Positions 45,695-55,523 are shown, numbered from the stretch's first letter. The stretch: 64,000 bases of DNA from JAIOQJ01 sp963718635 (GCA_963718635.1 OY970367.1:3534001-3598000); one strand, 5' to 3'. Numbers and translations are program-made. The notes: generated by a model not told the origin, from the sequence alone.

Positions 45695-46386
45695 GCGAAT
45701 GACCGTAACTCGTAACCGCGCTTCAGCAAGGCGGCGCGCAACCTCTTGGCAAAGGCGGGCGAATCGGGATTATCGCCGTGGATACAGATCGATTGGACGC
45801 CCTGATCGCGCACCAGGGTTTCAATTTGATCCATCGCTTCATCGGGATCGACGATAAACGCGTCTTGTTGATCTCGAGGCGTCAGCGTGCCGTCCCGGCG
45901 ATAACGGCGATCGGCAAAGCCTTCAGCAGCAAAGGCGCATCGGCCTAGCGCGCGGCTCTGCAACTGCGAGCCGGGTAAGCCAAGCACGATCAAATCAAAC
46001 AGCTTGGCGGCTTCAATCACCGCATCGGCAAAAGCGACTTCGCGGTTCGCTTGATGATAAAGGGCGCCGTGAGGCTTCACGTACTTCACGCAACTTTGTT
46101 CTAATTGAGCCATCGCCCTCAATGCGGCGATTTGATAGACGCAATCGTCGTAGACTTGTTCGGGTTCAATTGCCAATTCCTTTCGGCCGAAATGTTCGCG
46201 ATCCCGATAGCCAGGGTGGGCGCCTACTACGACCTTTTGAAGTTGCGCTTGCGCAATTGTCCGGCGCGCAATGCCGATGCTGCCTGCATGAAAGCCGCAG
46301 GCGACATTGGCGGATGTAATCAACGGCAGCAAAATATCGTCGTTGCCGTAGTCTTCGCCCAGATCGCAATTGAGGTCGATTTGCAT
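45691..46386 (-). CDS. pxpA: 5-oxoprolinase subunit A (LamB/YcsF family)
   Basis: ATG 46386 opens MQIDLNCDLGEDYGNDD, the family signature. The text also shows SANVACGFHAGS, KPHGALYHQ and CIHGDNPDS, all typical of PxpA. It is about 231 residues. Together with PxpC it belongs to the 5-oxoprolinase complex; the PxpB subunit is not encoded between them. The start at 46407 is longer and lies inside the end of manA, so I prefer 46386. Confidence 0.9.
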   Translation of the reverse strand: MQIDLNCDLGEDYGNDDILLPLITSANVACGFHAGSIGIARRTIAQAQLQKVVVGAHPGYRDREHFGRKELAIEPEQVYDDCVYQIAALRAMAQLEQSCVKYVKPHGALYHQANREVAFADAVIEAAKLFDLIVLGLPGSQLQSRALGRCAFAAEGFADRRYRRDGTLTPRDQQDAFIVDPDEAMDQIETLVRDQGVQSICIHGDNPDSPAFAKRLRAALLKRGYELRSFA

Positions 46387-46391
46387 TGTTT

Positions 46392-47375
46392 TTAGGGAAT
46401 GCCGCATTCGAGAATGGTTAGGTTACCTTCGGGAACGCACTCACAAGCTCCAACGCTGGCGGGCAACAAGAGGACATCACCAAAGCGCAGCGGATAACGA
46501 ATGCCATCATGATGCAAGGCGCCGCACCCTTCGATCACGACAACCGCCCGACATTCGCCGACGGCACCGACGACAAACGCTTTGTCGGAGTTGACGCGAT
46601 CAAGGATGAAATAGGGACAAGAGACAAGCCGTTCCCGCTTGGAGCCAAGGACTTGGTTCGGCTTAGCGGGGTTGCAGGGGCCGGAAGCGATGTTCGTGCA
46701 AAGTATACCTTGTTCCAGGTGCAACACCCGGGGCAAGCCGGTTGCCACATCAAGCCGGCCCCAATCGTAAAGCCGATACGTTATGTCGCTCGTCTGCTGC
46801 ACTTCAAAGAGCATTAGGCCGGCGCCGATGGCGTGGATGACGCCTGCTTCCAGAAAGATGCAGTCGCCCAACTGAGGCGTGTAACGGTGCATAACTTCTG
46901 CGAGCGTGTCATTCGCCAACGCTCGCCGAAACCCGGCTGCGTCAACCCCAGGAAGCAACCCTGCATAGACGAGACTGCCGGCGTTGGATTCGAGTATGAC
47001 CCAGGCTTCCGTTTTGCCGCACGCCTTAGCATCACCGGTAAGTCGCTTCGCCTGGGCATCGTCGGGATGCACCTGGACGGACAGGGGTTGGCTCGCCTCC
47101 AGAAACTTCAAAAGAAGGGGAAAGCGGTCGTGTATCGACGCCGCACGTCCCAGCAACTCGTCCCGGCGAGTCAGCATCAGTTCTCGTAACGCGGCGCCCA
47201 CCAACGGTCCTTCATTTACGCGGCTGCCTTGGCTCGGTTCATCACTCAACACCCATGCTTCGCCAATCGCTTCGGTGGAAGGAGGTCGGCCGAACCTGGC
47301 CTTGAGCGATTGCCCGCCCCAAAGCGCCGGTTTGAAAATCGGGTCAAATCGCAGCGGGTAAAGCTCGACCGCCAT
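46392..47375 (-). CDS. manA: Mannose-6-phosphate isomerase, class I
   Basis: The 327-residue protein starts FDPIFKPALWGGQSLKARFG and has the Zn-site motifs SVQVHPDD, CGKTEAWVIL and LEAGVIHAIGAG. It interconverts fructose-6-phosphate and mannose-6-phosphate in the cytosol, feeding GDP-mannose and polysaccharide synthesis. It ends close to the pxpA start on the same strand, so a manA-pxpA-pxpC transcript is likely, with no obvious metabolic link. Length and motifs are complete. Confidence 0.9.
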   Translation of the reverse strand: MAVELYPLRFDPIFKPALWGGQSLKARFGRPPSTEAIGEAWVLSDEPSQGSRVNEGPLVGAALRELMLTRRDELLGRAASIHDRFPLLLKFLEASQPLSVQVHPDDAQAKRLTGDAKACGKTEAWVILESNAGSLVYAGLLPGVDAAGFRRALANDTLAEVMHRYTPQLGDCIFLEAGVIHAIGAGLMLFEVQQTSDITYRLYDWGRLDVATGLPRVLHLEQGILCTNIASGPCNPAKPNQVLGSKRERLVSCPYFILDRVNSDKAFVVGAVGECRAVVVIEGCGALHHDGIRYPLRFGDVLLLPASVGACECVPEGNLTILECGIP

Positions 47376-47582
47376 TCCGGCACTCCGACGATTCGGTGGA
47401 TGAAGACATTAGCCGCGAATATTTGCTGCTCAGTTCGCGGGAAAGCATCATCGACTGCGGACACCCTGTTTCAACAGCTTTCGAAAATCGCGAACGCCGC
47501 CACTGGAAGGCGCGAGAGTTGCATATGTTCGAGATGCAACGCTTTCCAACTGTAAATGAACCTTCCTTTGCCGTGCAATTAT

Positions 47583-47978
47583 ATGGGTTCAACCGTCGCA
47601 ACACCGAAGCGTCCTATGTCATTACTCGTTGTGGACGACAACAAGGATGTCGCCGACAGCTTGGCGATGATCTTACAGATGTGCGGCTATAACGTCAGCA
47701 TTGCTTATGACGGTAATCAGGCGGTTGACATGGTTGCCAATTCTCAATTTCAGGTAATAGTCTGCGACATCGGCCTTCCCGGCCGAAGCGGTTACGAAGT
47801 AGCTTCGCAAATTCGGCGTCTGCGCGGTAAGACGCCTTTGATCATCGCCGTGTCCGCCTATTCGACCGAGACAGTGCGGCAGTATGCCAAAGAAGCCGGT
47901 TTCGATTGCTTCTTCGCGAAACCCGCCGACCCTAAGGAACTCGAAGAATTGATTAAAAAGTTTAGCATAGCCAGCTAA
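47583..47978 (+). CDS. Single-domain response regulator
   Basis: The receiver domain reads LLVVDDNKDVADSLA (acidic pocket), VIVCDIGLPGRSG with the phospho-acceptor Asp, and FAKPADP with the conserved Lys. ATG 47583 or 47616 may start it (47616 begins the canonical MSLLVVDD). There is no output domain, so it is a CheY/Spo0F-type receiver that must act through a partner. No histidine kinase is nearby. Confidence 0.85.
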   Translation: MGSTVATPKRPMSLLVVDDNKDVADSLAMILQMCGYNVSIAYDGNQAVDMVANSQFQVIVCDIGLPGRSGYEVASQIRRLRGKTPLIIAVSAYSTETVRQYAKEAGFDCFFAKPADPKELEELIKKFSIAS

Positions 47979-48058
47979 ACATTCTCACTACACTATACAA
48001 TCCTCCCTTCGGATCGCCTCAAGCGGCGCCGGATTGTTTAGTAGTAGGTTGAGAAAGA

Positions 48059-48892
48059 ATGAGTGAAGCCGCTGACTTCAAAACATTGCCGGACCAAGCC
48101 GAACTTTCTAAAGTCAGGCGCGATCTGCGCTTCCATCCAAGCACTAATACATGCCTCCAAACACTCTCGCCGAACCAAGTTGCGCAATTCAACCGCGATG
48201 GCTACCTAAAAAGCATCTCAATTTTTTCGGAAGATGAAGCACTCGCCAATCGTGTTTACTTCGACAAACTGCTGGCGAAAATCGTTGCTGCAGGCGGAGA
48301 TAGCTATTCCATTAGCACAGCCCACGCGAAGTACGGCCGCGTTTGGGATTTGTTGACAGAACCTCGGATCGTCGCCGTGGTCAAAGACTTGCTCGGCGAA
48401 AATGTCATTGGCTGGGGATCGCACTTTTTCTGCAAGATGCCGGGCGATGGCAAGGTGGTTTCCTGGCATCAAGATTCGAGCTACTGGCCGTTGACCCCTT
48501 CCAAGGCGATCACCGTCTGGCTGGCGATCGACGATGCCGACCGCGAAAACGCTTGCATGAAGTTCATCCCGGGCTCGCATCATTACGGCCATCTCACCTA
48601 TAAAATGACAGAAGATTCGGGAACGAACGTCCTGAACCAGGAAGTTGAAAACGCCGAAGGAATCGGGCAACCGATGTACGATGAATTGAGAGCCGGCGAG
48701 ATTTCCGTGCATGCCGATCTGCTGTTGCACGGTTCCGAAGCGAACGTCTCGTCGCGAAGGCGCTGCGGCCTGACGCTCCGTTACTGTCCGAGCGATGTGA
48801 TCGCCGGGCTTGGCTGGAACGAGAAAGGCGTTGTCGTCTCCGGGCAACCGGTTCCCCACTGGGCGAACCGTCCGCGGCCAGAAAACGATTGA
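48059..48892 (+). CDS. Phytanoyl-CoA dioxygenase family Fe(II)/2-oxoglutarate oxygenase
   Basis: The 277-residue protein has the metal site HxD in SWHQDSSYW, a distal His in HADLLLHGSEAN and a 2-oxoglutarate-binding Arg in RCGLTLRYCP, as in PhyH-like enzymes. These hydroxylate or halogenate diverse substrates, often secondary metabolites. The IPGSHHYG loop supports the fold. No biosynthetic cluster surrounds it. Confidence 0.85.
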   Translation: MSEAADFKTLPDQAELSKVRRDLRFHPSTNTCLQTLSPNQVAQFNRDGYLKSISIFSEDEALANRVYFDKLLAKIVAAGGDSYSISTAHAKYGRVWDLLTEPRIVAVVKDLLGENVIGWGSHFFCKMPGDGKVVSWHQDSSYWPLTPSKAITVWLAIDDADRENACMKFIPGSHHYGHLTYKMTEDSGTNVLNQEVENAEGIGQPMYDELRAGEISVHADLLLHGSEANVSSRRRCGLTLRYCPSDVIAGLGWNEKGVVVSGQPVPHWANRPRPEND

Positions 48893-48933
48893 TAGTTACC
48901 TCGTGCGCGGCTCTTTGACATGCTGGCATTGCC

Positions 48934-51057
48934 TCAGCGCGTCGCAACCGGCTCGCGAAACAGCATCAACCGGCTCGGCGTTTTATCGGCCTCGAGAACC
49001 CAGACCGTTCGCTCGGGATAATAGTCGAGCAGTTGCTGTCGGCGCACGTCGTCCAGTTCGCGAGCCCAGACGACTTGCGAGTTATCAATGTCAGCGTCGT
49101 TGTAGATCCATTCAAAGAAAACAAAATGGCTAGGACAATAACGGACCAGAATAAGGTGTTTGCCGCCTCGAGATTCCAAGTCTTTAACGACGGACGCTCG
49201 CTGCCGATGATATGTATTTGGATTGCGATGGCCTTCCCATACCTGAGCGCTCACCCAGCTTCCTCCAAGTAGAAAACAGGCGCACGAAATCAAGAGTGCC
49301 GGGATCAAGCCGCGTGCGACTCCTTTGCCATAATGCGAAGTCCTTCGTCTAAAGAGGCGCAAATGCCGGTATGATTGAATGACGAACAGATAAATAAGTG
49401 AAGCAATAGGCGCCGCATAATGGGGCAAAAAGGCGATCTCCATGGAGAGAGCGGCGAATTCGACTGCTACGATGAATAAAGCAAAGCGCATCCACCAGCC
49501 GTGGAAAATAAATGGCAACGCTAACAATGGAATCCATAATAATAGGCCGAGAAAAAAACGTAACACATCCCAAGAACTTTCCAAGCCTGCCCGAACGAAT
49601 GAAGAATGCAAGTAGAGATCGCGATATTCCCAATCAACATGAATTTTCTTGAGTTCGAGCACCGTGTAATTTGGTTCGGATCTCGCAGACTGCCAATGAA
49701 ATTTCGGCGCCATGTCGTATTGCCGCTGATGCAGAAGTGCGGGCATCGTGAGAGGTGAACCAGTCACCTGCCAATTGTAATAGGCCATCACTCCAAAGCC
49801 GAGTAACAGAACCAACCCGACCGGGATGACAATGCAGCGAATGATAACGCTGGGAGAAACTACTGAGGCACTCTCGCCTTCCCCGCCCTCCCCCCGGCTT
49901 TTCGGAGTGAGAGCGAAGCTGGGAGGAAGGCCGTTCCCCCCTTCCCCCGGGCATTGCGGGGTGAGGGCAGGGTTGGGAGGAAGGCCGTTCCCACCCTCCC
50001 CCCGGCTTTGCGGGGGGAGGGCAGGGTGGGGGGAAGGGCCGCGAGTGTCGCGACGGTTGTCGATGGGCAAGCGCTCTGCCCCCTGCTTACCCTCCCCCTG
50101 CAAAGCTAGTGGGAGGGTAAGAAGGGGGCCGGTCCCGGTTTCACACTCGGCAGGAGTCAGTTGGCCTACCCCGCTGCTTCGTGCGCCGAGCCCGAACTGA
50201 TAAATCATCCAGCCGAAGAGGAGCAACAAAACAGGAACGGCCGCCATCAGCCCTTCATAAGGCCGGCTGTTCGCAAGCAGCAGTAAGCCAATCGCGAATA
50301 GGATTGAGGTCCTGACTCGAGGTTCTTTGATCATTCGACGTATAGCGCCAAAAGTGATGGCGCCGCCCAACGCGGCCACACCTCCACCCGCATAACTCTG
50401 ACTCCAATCGACCGGGGAGCTCATGAACACGAGCCGAACCACCACGAACAGCGACCCTAACAGAGCCCAGCGCGGCGGCATCCAGGCTTGGAACATCCAG
50501 CAGATGGCCGCGCAGCAAAGTCCCATGCTAAGCCATACGCCGATTAAGGGATGGCCAAGCCGCTTCCCAAGCGCCAGGAACAATGATTGAGCCGGCGGAT
50601 ATTTCGTCTGATAACTCGGATGCTGCAAGACGTGAAAGGTGTCGAAGTGTTCCCATAACGGATGGGGCGGATTGGTCCATCGGCCTTGGGCAAAGGTATC
50701 CGCGCCGAGGAGATAGCTGAACTCATCGTGGATGATTGGCTCATGAAAACCGACTGCCCAGGATAATAAACCGCTACCAACAAATGCCACGAGTCCAACT
50801 GTGACAACGGCCAACGATCGTCTCGCGGCGAAGCGGTTCCAGAACTGGTCGGGCGAAAATCGCCCAGTGAACCGCGTGTGTGTTAACGGATTTTCGCCCC
50901 TCCCCTCCTCCTGCAAAGCCAGGGGGAGGGTAAGACTGCGCTCCGTGCCGGATTCACTCCGTGCGAGAGTCGGTTGACGTTTCCTAAGCCGGAGCCGTCC
51001 TAATAACGGCGCGAACACGAGCACGAGGGTCAACAGCAAAACATCAATAACGAACAT
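48934..51057 (-). CDS. Polytopic membrane protein, glycosyltransferase-like, carrying repeat insertions
   Basis: ATG 51057 starts a 707-residue protein with about ten membrane helices. The first large loop has a HEPIIHDEFSYLLGADTF motif and a later KYPPAQSLFLALG, typical of GT-C (family 39/ArnT-like) transferases that use lipid-linked donors. The gene is interrupted in frame by family-A repeats at about 50895-50935 and 49862-50125, which encode LTLPLALQEEG-like and HPALPPQSRGEGG-like segments. It reads with the GT87 gene and the longer membrane gene upstream, likely one operon for surface polysaccharide or glycan building. Confidence 0.7.
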   Translation of the reverse strand: MFVIDVLLLTLVLVFAPLLGRLRLRKRQPTLARSESGTERSLTLPLALQEEGRGENPLTHTRFTGRFSPDQFWNRFAARRSLAVVTVGLVAFVGSGLLSWAVGFHEPIIHDEFSYLLGADTFAQGRWTNPPHPLWEHFDTFHVLQHPSYQTKYPPAQSLFLALGKRLGHPLIGVWLSMGLCCAAICWMFQAWMPPRWALLGSLFVVVRLVFMSSPVDWSQSYAGGGVAALGGAITFGAIRRMIKEPRVRTSILFAIGLLLLANSRPYEGLMAAVPVLLLLFGWMIYQFGLGARSSGVGQLTPAECETGTGPLLTLPLALQGEGKQGAERLPIDNRRDTRGPSPHPALPPQSRGEGGNGLPPNPALTPQCPGEGGNGLPPSFALTPKSRGEGGEGESASVVSPSVIIRCIVIPVGLVLLLGFGVMAYYNWQVTGSPLTMPALLHQRQYDMAPKFHWQSARSEPNYTVLELKKIHVDWEYRDLYLHSSFVRAGLESSWDVLRFFLGLLLWIPLLALPFIFHGWWMRFALFIVAVEFAALSMEIAFLPHYAAPIASLIYLFVIQSYRHLRLFRRRTSHYGKGVARGLIPALLISCACFLLGGSWVSAQVWEGHRNPNTYHRQRASVVKDLESRGGKHLILVRYCPSHFVFFEWIYNDADIDNSQVVWARELDDVRRQQLLDYYPERTVWVLEADKTPSRLMLFREPVATR
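49862..50125. repeat. Family-A palindromes inside a coding region
   Basis: Three tandem copies plus one more of the CCCTCCCCC/GGGGGAGGG unit occur within the 48934-51057 gene. They translate to GEGGNGLPP-like and PLALQGEG-like runs with no frame break, in a loop between helices. Confidence 0.75.
50895..50935. repeat. Family-A palindrome inside a coding region
   Basis: One copy near the N-terminus of the 48934-51057 gene, coding RSLTLPLALQEEGRG. It adds a polar segment after the first helix and keeps the frame. Confidence 0.7.
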
Positions 51058-51088
51058 CGGCTGGTCTCAATGATTGGCGAAGCTTTGG

Positions 51089-52426
51089 CTAGAGCGCCGC
51101 TTCAGACGAATAGGCCTCCGCTCGACCCTGAATCGTCGGTCGCCATAAAAGATAGAAGAGCCCTACCAACGCATAAGTTTGAATGGCCAAACCGGAGAGC
51201 GTTTGCCAGGGCTTTGCAGGTGGAAGCAGATAGCGCTGCGTGTTCCAGATAGTGGCCGCAGTGGGTCCCATCGGCAGCAGCAAGAACCAGGCAAACGGCA
51301 CCCAGAGAATGGCGAGGCAAACCCGCCAGGCAATGCGCTCGGAGAGTGTTTGATCGCAGGGCCTCCAGATCGCAAGCGGCGCTAGAAGCAGCACAAAATA
51401 GTGGTTCCAAAGAATGGGCGACACCAACAGCATCCCTACGATGGCCAGGCCGAGAGCCCGGTCGCGATCCTTTTCATCTGTCGCCTGACGACAACGGATG
51501 CCTACCAGAACCAGCACCACTATCTGGCTGCCCAAGATCAAACCGTCGGCGAGCCAAGGAACATAGGCAAGCGGAACAACCTGCTCACCGGAGTCGGGGT
51601 TAAACAGTTTCAGCCAAAACCCGGTTAGGCTGACATTGCCCCAAGAACTGCGATAGCCAGCCAGCGACGGAACAACCGTTGAAATGTATCGTACATAAGC
51701 TTCTAGGCCAAACAGGGCGACGGCAACTCCGTTGGCTGCCAGAAACGCGACAGCGCCGCCGACCAAGACTTTCCACTTGCCTTGCGCCAGCCAGTAGAGG
51801 AATAGAAAAGCAGGCACCAGTTTGATGGCGGCTGCCAGACCGATGCAGATTCCGGAAAAAGCAGGCCACGTTCGGCGTTCGCCCCACCAAGCCAAAATCA
51901 AAAGCAAGACGAGCAAGCCGTTCAGTTGGCCCTGTGCCGTCTGCGATTGCAGCGGATAGCACCAGATGAGCGCGGCGGAGAGCGCTAGAAACGTAACAAC
52001 ATCGTAAGGCGGTCCGCGCAGGCGGATAGCTAGGACTAAAGCAACTAGAAAGAGCGCAAGCATCGTGAAGTTCCAAGCGGCGGACGCTTCGGGATAACTC
52101 AGCAGGCCGAAGGGCAAAGCAAGCACCACCGCAAAGGGCGGATGTGCATTCCAAGGAAGCATGTCGGCCTCGCGCAACGGCCGACGCCCGGTGTGGATCT
52201 CCATCGCCTCCAGCTGAGGGGAGTAGATGGGTCGACCGCTCCAATAATTCTTCGCCGAGAACCACTCCTGCGAGAAATCGTAAAAGCAATCGGGCGATGG
52301 GCGGAAACAATCGAGCCAATTCGACGACTGCCAGCAGGCCGACACTAAGACGACGATTCCCCAAATCGCCAAAGGCAAGGCACGGAGCGCGATGTGCTTG
52401 TTCCCGGTCGCCGGAGTGTCGTTCAT
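51089..52426 (-). CDS. GT87-type polytopic glycosyltransferase (DUF2029)
   Basis: ATG 52426 overlaps the stop of the gene before it (ATGA). The 445-residue protein has a long DFSQEWFSAKNYWSGRPIYSP segment and NAHPPFAVVLALPFGLL, matching the GT87/DUF2029 group of membrane mannosyltransferase-like proteins, and about nine helices. Such enzymes transfer sugars from polyprenyl donors in the periplasm. Gene neighbours are two further polytopic proteins, so glycan assembly is the best guess; the sugar and acceptor are unknown. Confidence 0.8.
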   Translation of the reverse strand: MNDTPATGNKHIALRALPLAIWGIVVLVSACWQSSNWLDCFRPSPDCFYDFSQEWFSAKNYWSGRPIYSPQLEAMEIHTGRRPLREADMLPWNAHPPFAVVLALPFGLLSYPEASAAWNFTMLALFLVALVLAIRLRGPPYDVVTFLALSAALIWCYPLQSQTAQGQLNGLLVLLLILAWWGERRTWPAFSGICIGLAAAIKLVPAFLFLYWLAQGKWKVLVGGAVAFLAANGVAVALFGLEAYVRYISTVVPSLAGYRSSWGNVSLTGFWLKLFNPDSGEQVVPLAYVPWLADGLILGSQIVVLVLVGIRCRQATDEKDRDRALGLAIVGMLLVSPILWNHYFVLLLAPLAIWRPCDQTLSERIAWRVCLAILWVPFAWFLLLPMGPTAATIWNTQRYLLPPAKPWQTLSGLAIQTYALVGLFYLLWRPTIQGRAEAYSSEAAL

Positions 52427-54414
52427 AACGGGTGCTTTCGAACGGCGACGAACAGCAGATTGCCGGGCCTGTGGCGCCCGTTCTTTTCTTGATCGATTAA
52501 CGTTTCCCAAGCCGGATCATGGCGCAGTCGGTTGGCTAACTCCGCATACCAATCCGCTTCAATGACGACCATGTTCACATCGTGCCGGGTAAGCCAGGCA
52601 GACCAGTCGCCGCGAGCATTCTTGGCCTCCATGCATTCGCGCAAAATTCTTCCGTGAAGAAATGGGCGTGCGTGTAAATCAGAAGTTGGGCCGGCGCAAT
52701 TCTCAATAAGTAGTCGCCTTCAGTTTCACTGGAAAAGATATTTCCTTTGAAGCGTTGCCCGGGGTAAAAGCCAGCACCTCGCGTATGTTCGGTAGCCAAC
52801 GGCCCTGATTTTCTGGCGTTGCCTGCAATTCAAGACCCAGCTGCCACGGGGTGCCTAGCGACAGTGATTGGTCAAGGGGCGGCGGCGATTTCTTGAAAAG
52901 CCATTGCACCGGTGGCGACCAGAGCAGGGTGAGTAGCGCAATAGCAACCGCTAAAAACGTTTTACGCAAGCTTGGTACGCTTGAAGGTATATGCTTGAAA
53001 AAAGAGAGTCGAGCGGCAACGGCTGGAGCAAGTGCGGCGATTAGCCAGGCGCAGACCATCATCCACCAAATCATCGAGCGCTCTTGAACCAACGGCCAAA
53101 GGCCGAACGGCAGGACGCTCAACAGCATCGGTGTTTTCTGATAGCCGCTGAAGATCCAAAATAACAGCACGATCGCCCAGGACGCCAAAAAGAGACGATG
53201 GCCACCAGTAGTGGTGTCGAAAGCGAGCGGCTGCCATTCATCGAGAAGATGGATGTTCGGCCTCTGCGCAAACGTCATCACTTCAACGATGAGTCGCGAG
53301 CCCGCCGGGTTGAGTAATGTGGCTGCGCAGCAAAGAGAGAAGATAATGAGCAGTTGCTTTGGCGAGCCGGGAGCGCAAGTAACCGGAGAAACATCGGCCC
53401 CCGACTTGACGGCGCATTCTCCGGTCGCTGACGCTCCCGGCTCGCCAAGATCCGCTAACGCTTTCGATGCCGCCGAAAAATTCGCAGGCGTTTCAGGTTG
53501 GTTTGGCCTCAATATCTGCCGAACAATCGTTAGGAAGAAGAAAGCAAGCCCTACGACGAACGAGCCATGCAGATTAGCCCAAAGGCAGAACAAGAGCGGT
53601 AGTGCGAGCAGGCCGCATCTATCTCTTACCCTCCCCCGGCTCTGCGGGGGAGGGCAGGGTGGGGGCGGAGGGGCCTGCCCTTCAGCGAGCGCGTCGGAAT
53701 GCCCGGTTATTCCGCCCACCCTGCCCTCCCCCCGCAAAGCCCGGGGGAGGGTGAAAACTCGCTCTTCAAGTTTGCCATTCTCTGCAGGATTTTTTCGTCG
53801 CACCCGGCTCAAAATCAAAAGCAACAGGGCAAAGCAGAGCGCCGCGAAGGATTGCGGCCGTTGTACCGCGATACCTGCGTTAATCGCCAAAAACACGATC
53901 AATAACGCTAGATTGGCGCTATGAGCCGAGGCGCTGACTCGGCGATAAGCGAGCCAAAGACAAATAAACAAACCGATCATCGCAAACCAGTGAAGGGAGC
54001 GCAGCAGCTCCGTTCCTCGCTCGATGGCGCACTGCGGGTCGTTCTGGCCGGCGCCGAGCTTCCCAGCTCGCAGCAGCGTCCCGTAGAGCACTTGAGACAG
54101 CCACTGAGTGGTCGGGACGGTTACGGAGTGATCCGCTGTCGAGATAAATGGCTCGTGCAAAGGAAGTTCCTGGTACTCCAGAATCCATTCCCCGAAGGCG
54201 GCATGAGCCCATATATCGGTATGGCCGATCGGCAGGAAACTGTAGTAAAGCGCAATGCAGGCCAGCAAAGCGACGCCAATCAGATCAGATGAACGAAGAT
54301 AATAACGGGCTAAGGGAGAATGGGGGTCGCTGAAGTCATAGCCGGCGCCAGCGCACCGGCTTCATCTTTTTCCAGCGCGTCTTCAGATGACTGCGCGTCG
54401 TCAGCTGGCAACAT
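52423..54414 (-). CDS. Polytopic membrane protein with repeat insertions (three frameshifts)
   Basis: I join four frames. ATG 54414 (MLPADDAQSSEDALEK) leads to a break near 54310 then ARYYLRSSDLIGVALLA. The main part has about ten helices (GHTDIWAHAAFGEWILEYQ; CLWANLHGSFVVGL; VQERSMIWWMMVCAWLIAA). Further breaks near 52760 and 52650 restore the tail (LTRHDVNMVVIEADWYAEL), which ends at 52423, overlapping the GT87 start. Family-D and family-A repeats lie in frame at 53361-53446 and 53625-53757. It resembles dolichyl-phosphate-type or O-antigen-ligase-like membrane proteins; function is not established. Confidence 0.65.
53361..53446. repeat. Family-D inverted repeat inside a coding region
   Basis: GGCGAGCCGGGAGCGCAAGT pairs with a copy ending CCCGGCTCGCC. 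It encodes LGEPGASATGECAV...PVTCAPGSPKQ within the 52423-54414 protein and keeps the frame. Confidence 0.8.
53625..53757. repeat. Two family-A palindromes inside a coding region
   Basis: CCCTCCCCC...GGGGGAGGG units at about 53630-53660 and 53720-53757 encode TLPRALRGEGR and PPPQSRGRVRD-like segments in frame in the 52423-54414 protein. Confidence 0.75.
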
Positions 54415-55148
54415 GCCGACTCCGATTGGTGTTTGATGCCCGTTAGTTCAAAAAGCGTACAAATGGCGAATCTTTGGGGCGATTCGTCCCTCTTACTATC
54501 CGAATCTGCTTGCCTAAGTTGACCGATTATCGAGCAATATAAAGGAACTCAGGCTGTTGACGACAGCATTAATCGGAAAAGACGAATTTTCGGAAAAATG
54601 AAGAATCGGGCTAATTCACCCTTGCAATCGGTTCTAATCTATCCTTATACTCTTACTTACCGGCCACGTCGCTACTTTCGGAACGACTCGAATAAGTGGT
54701 GAAATGGTTATTGCCGATGCGACTGTTCGACCGGACTCGCTAAAGTTAGACTCGACGAAATTCTGCCCTGATTTTTGACTCGCGGAAATAATCAATCGCT
54801 GATTGATTATTCCGATTCGATTCTAAATTCAAGCATTCGGTAAATCGACCTGCCTGACGATTTGTTGGTTTGTGTCAACGCTACGGTGGCTCTCAGGATG
54901 GGTCTGCGTACGCGGCGCTGTTTTCCAGCGTTGTAGAGAACTTCGAAGCAGGGATGTTCGCCTGTTTACCTGTGGGATCAACAGCCTCGACAGACTCTCG
55001 CTCCATATTTGGAATTGGATGTCGAAGGTTGATGGTTGAAAAGTCCAAATATGGACATTCGCTGCCTCCTGGATTACCCCCTTTGACTCGTGTGTTACGA
55101 GCGGCGGAGCGGCGGAGAAAAGGCATTATTCTTTGGGAGACCTCTCGG
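54415..55148. other. Long intergenic region before the Tad locus
   Basis: About 730 bp, AT-richer than its surroundings, between the divergent glycosyltransferase operon and the flp gene. It contains the 54784-54813 palindrome and otherwise no clear gene. A longer frame reading from 54870 into flp lacks support. Promoters for both flanking operons must lie here. Confidence 0.5.
54784..54813. promoter_or_regulatory. Operator-like inverted repeat upstream of flp
   Basis: AATAATCAATC pairs with GATTGATTATT around a 3-nt GCT centre, with GGAA/TTCC extensions. It lies about 335 bp before the flp start. It may be an operator or activator site; the distance leaves this uncertain. Confidence 0.4.
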
Positions 55149-55484
55149 ATGCGCAAGACTTTCGCTAAAATGTGGAATGATGACGCCGGCATCGTGGCTT
55201 TCGAGTACCTGCTCGTTGCAACGATCGTTGGCATTGCCTTGGTTGTCGGCCTCGCCGCCGTCAGCAACGCTCTTAACGCCGAACTGTCCGAACTCGCTGG
55301 GGCGATCTTGACCCTCAACCAGACCTACAGCTACGCCACCCAGAGCACTTGCGTTTCGAACAGCGGCGGCAGCTCGTTCATTGATTCGAGCGCTGGCACG
55401 GTCGGCTATGGCCATTTCAATACTCCGGCTTCGGCTAGCCAACTGACGCAAACTGGCGGCGCTAACTTCTCCGTCTGCCCGTAA
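55149..55484 (+). CDS. flp: Flp-family type IVb pilin
   Basis: ATG 55149 lies 7 nt after GGGAG. A short leader (MRKTFAKMWNDDAG) is followed by IVAFEYLLVATIVGIALVVGL, with the Gly-cleavage and Glu at +5 of type IVb pilins. About 111 residues is long for an Flp, and the C-terminus (SNSGGSSFIDSSAGTVGYGHF) with two Cys may be exposed. It is the pilus subunit of the Tad locus; a strong terminator after it suggests higher expression than the rest. Confidence 0.85.
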   Translation: MRKTFAKMWNDDAGIVAFEYLLVATIVGIALVVGLAAVSNALNAELSELAGAILTLNQTYSYATQSTCVSNSGGSSFIDSSAGTVGYGHFNTPASASQLTQTGGANFSVCP

Positions 55485-55523
55485 TTGGCTCTTTCGGGGT
55501 TAAGGCCGCTCGGCTCGCATGAG

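Noticed and set aside
47396..47582. Small protein between manA and the response regulator
   Set aside because: No ribosome site or motif, and the frame overlaps both neighbours.
54870..55148. N-terminal extension of flp
   Set aside because: Low-quality sequence before a good start with a ribosome site at 55149.
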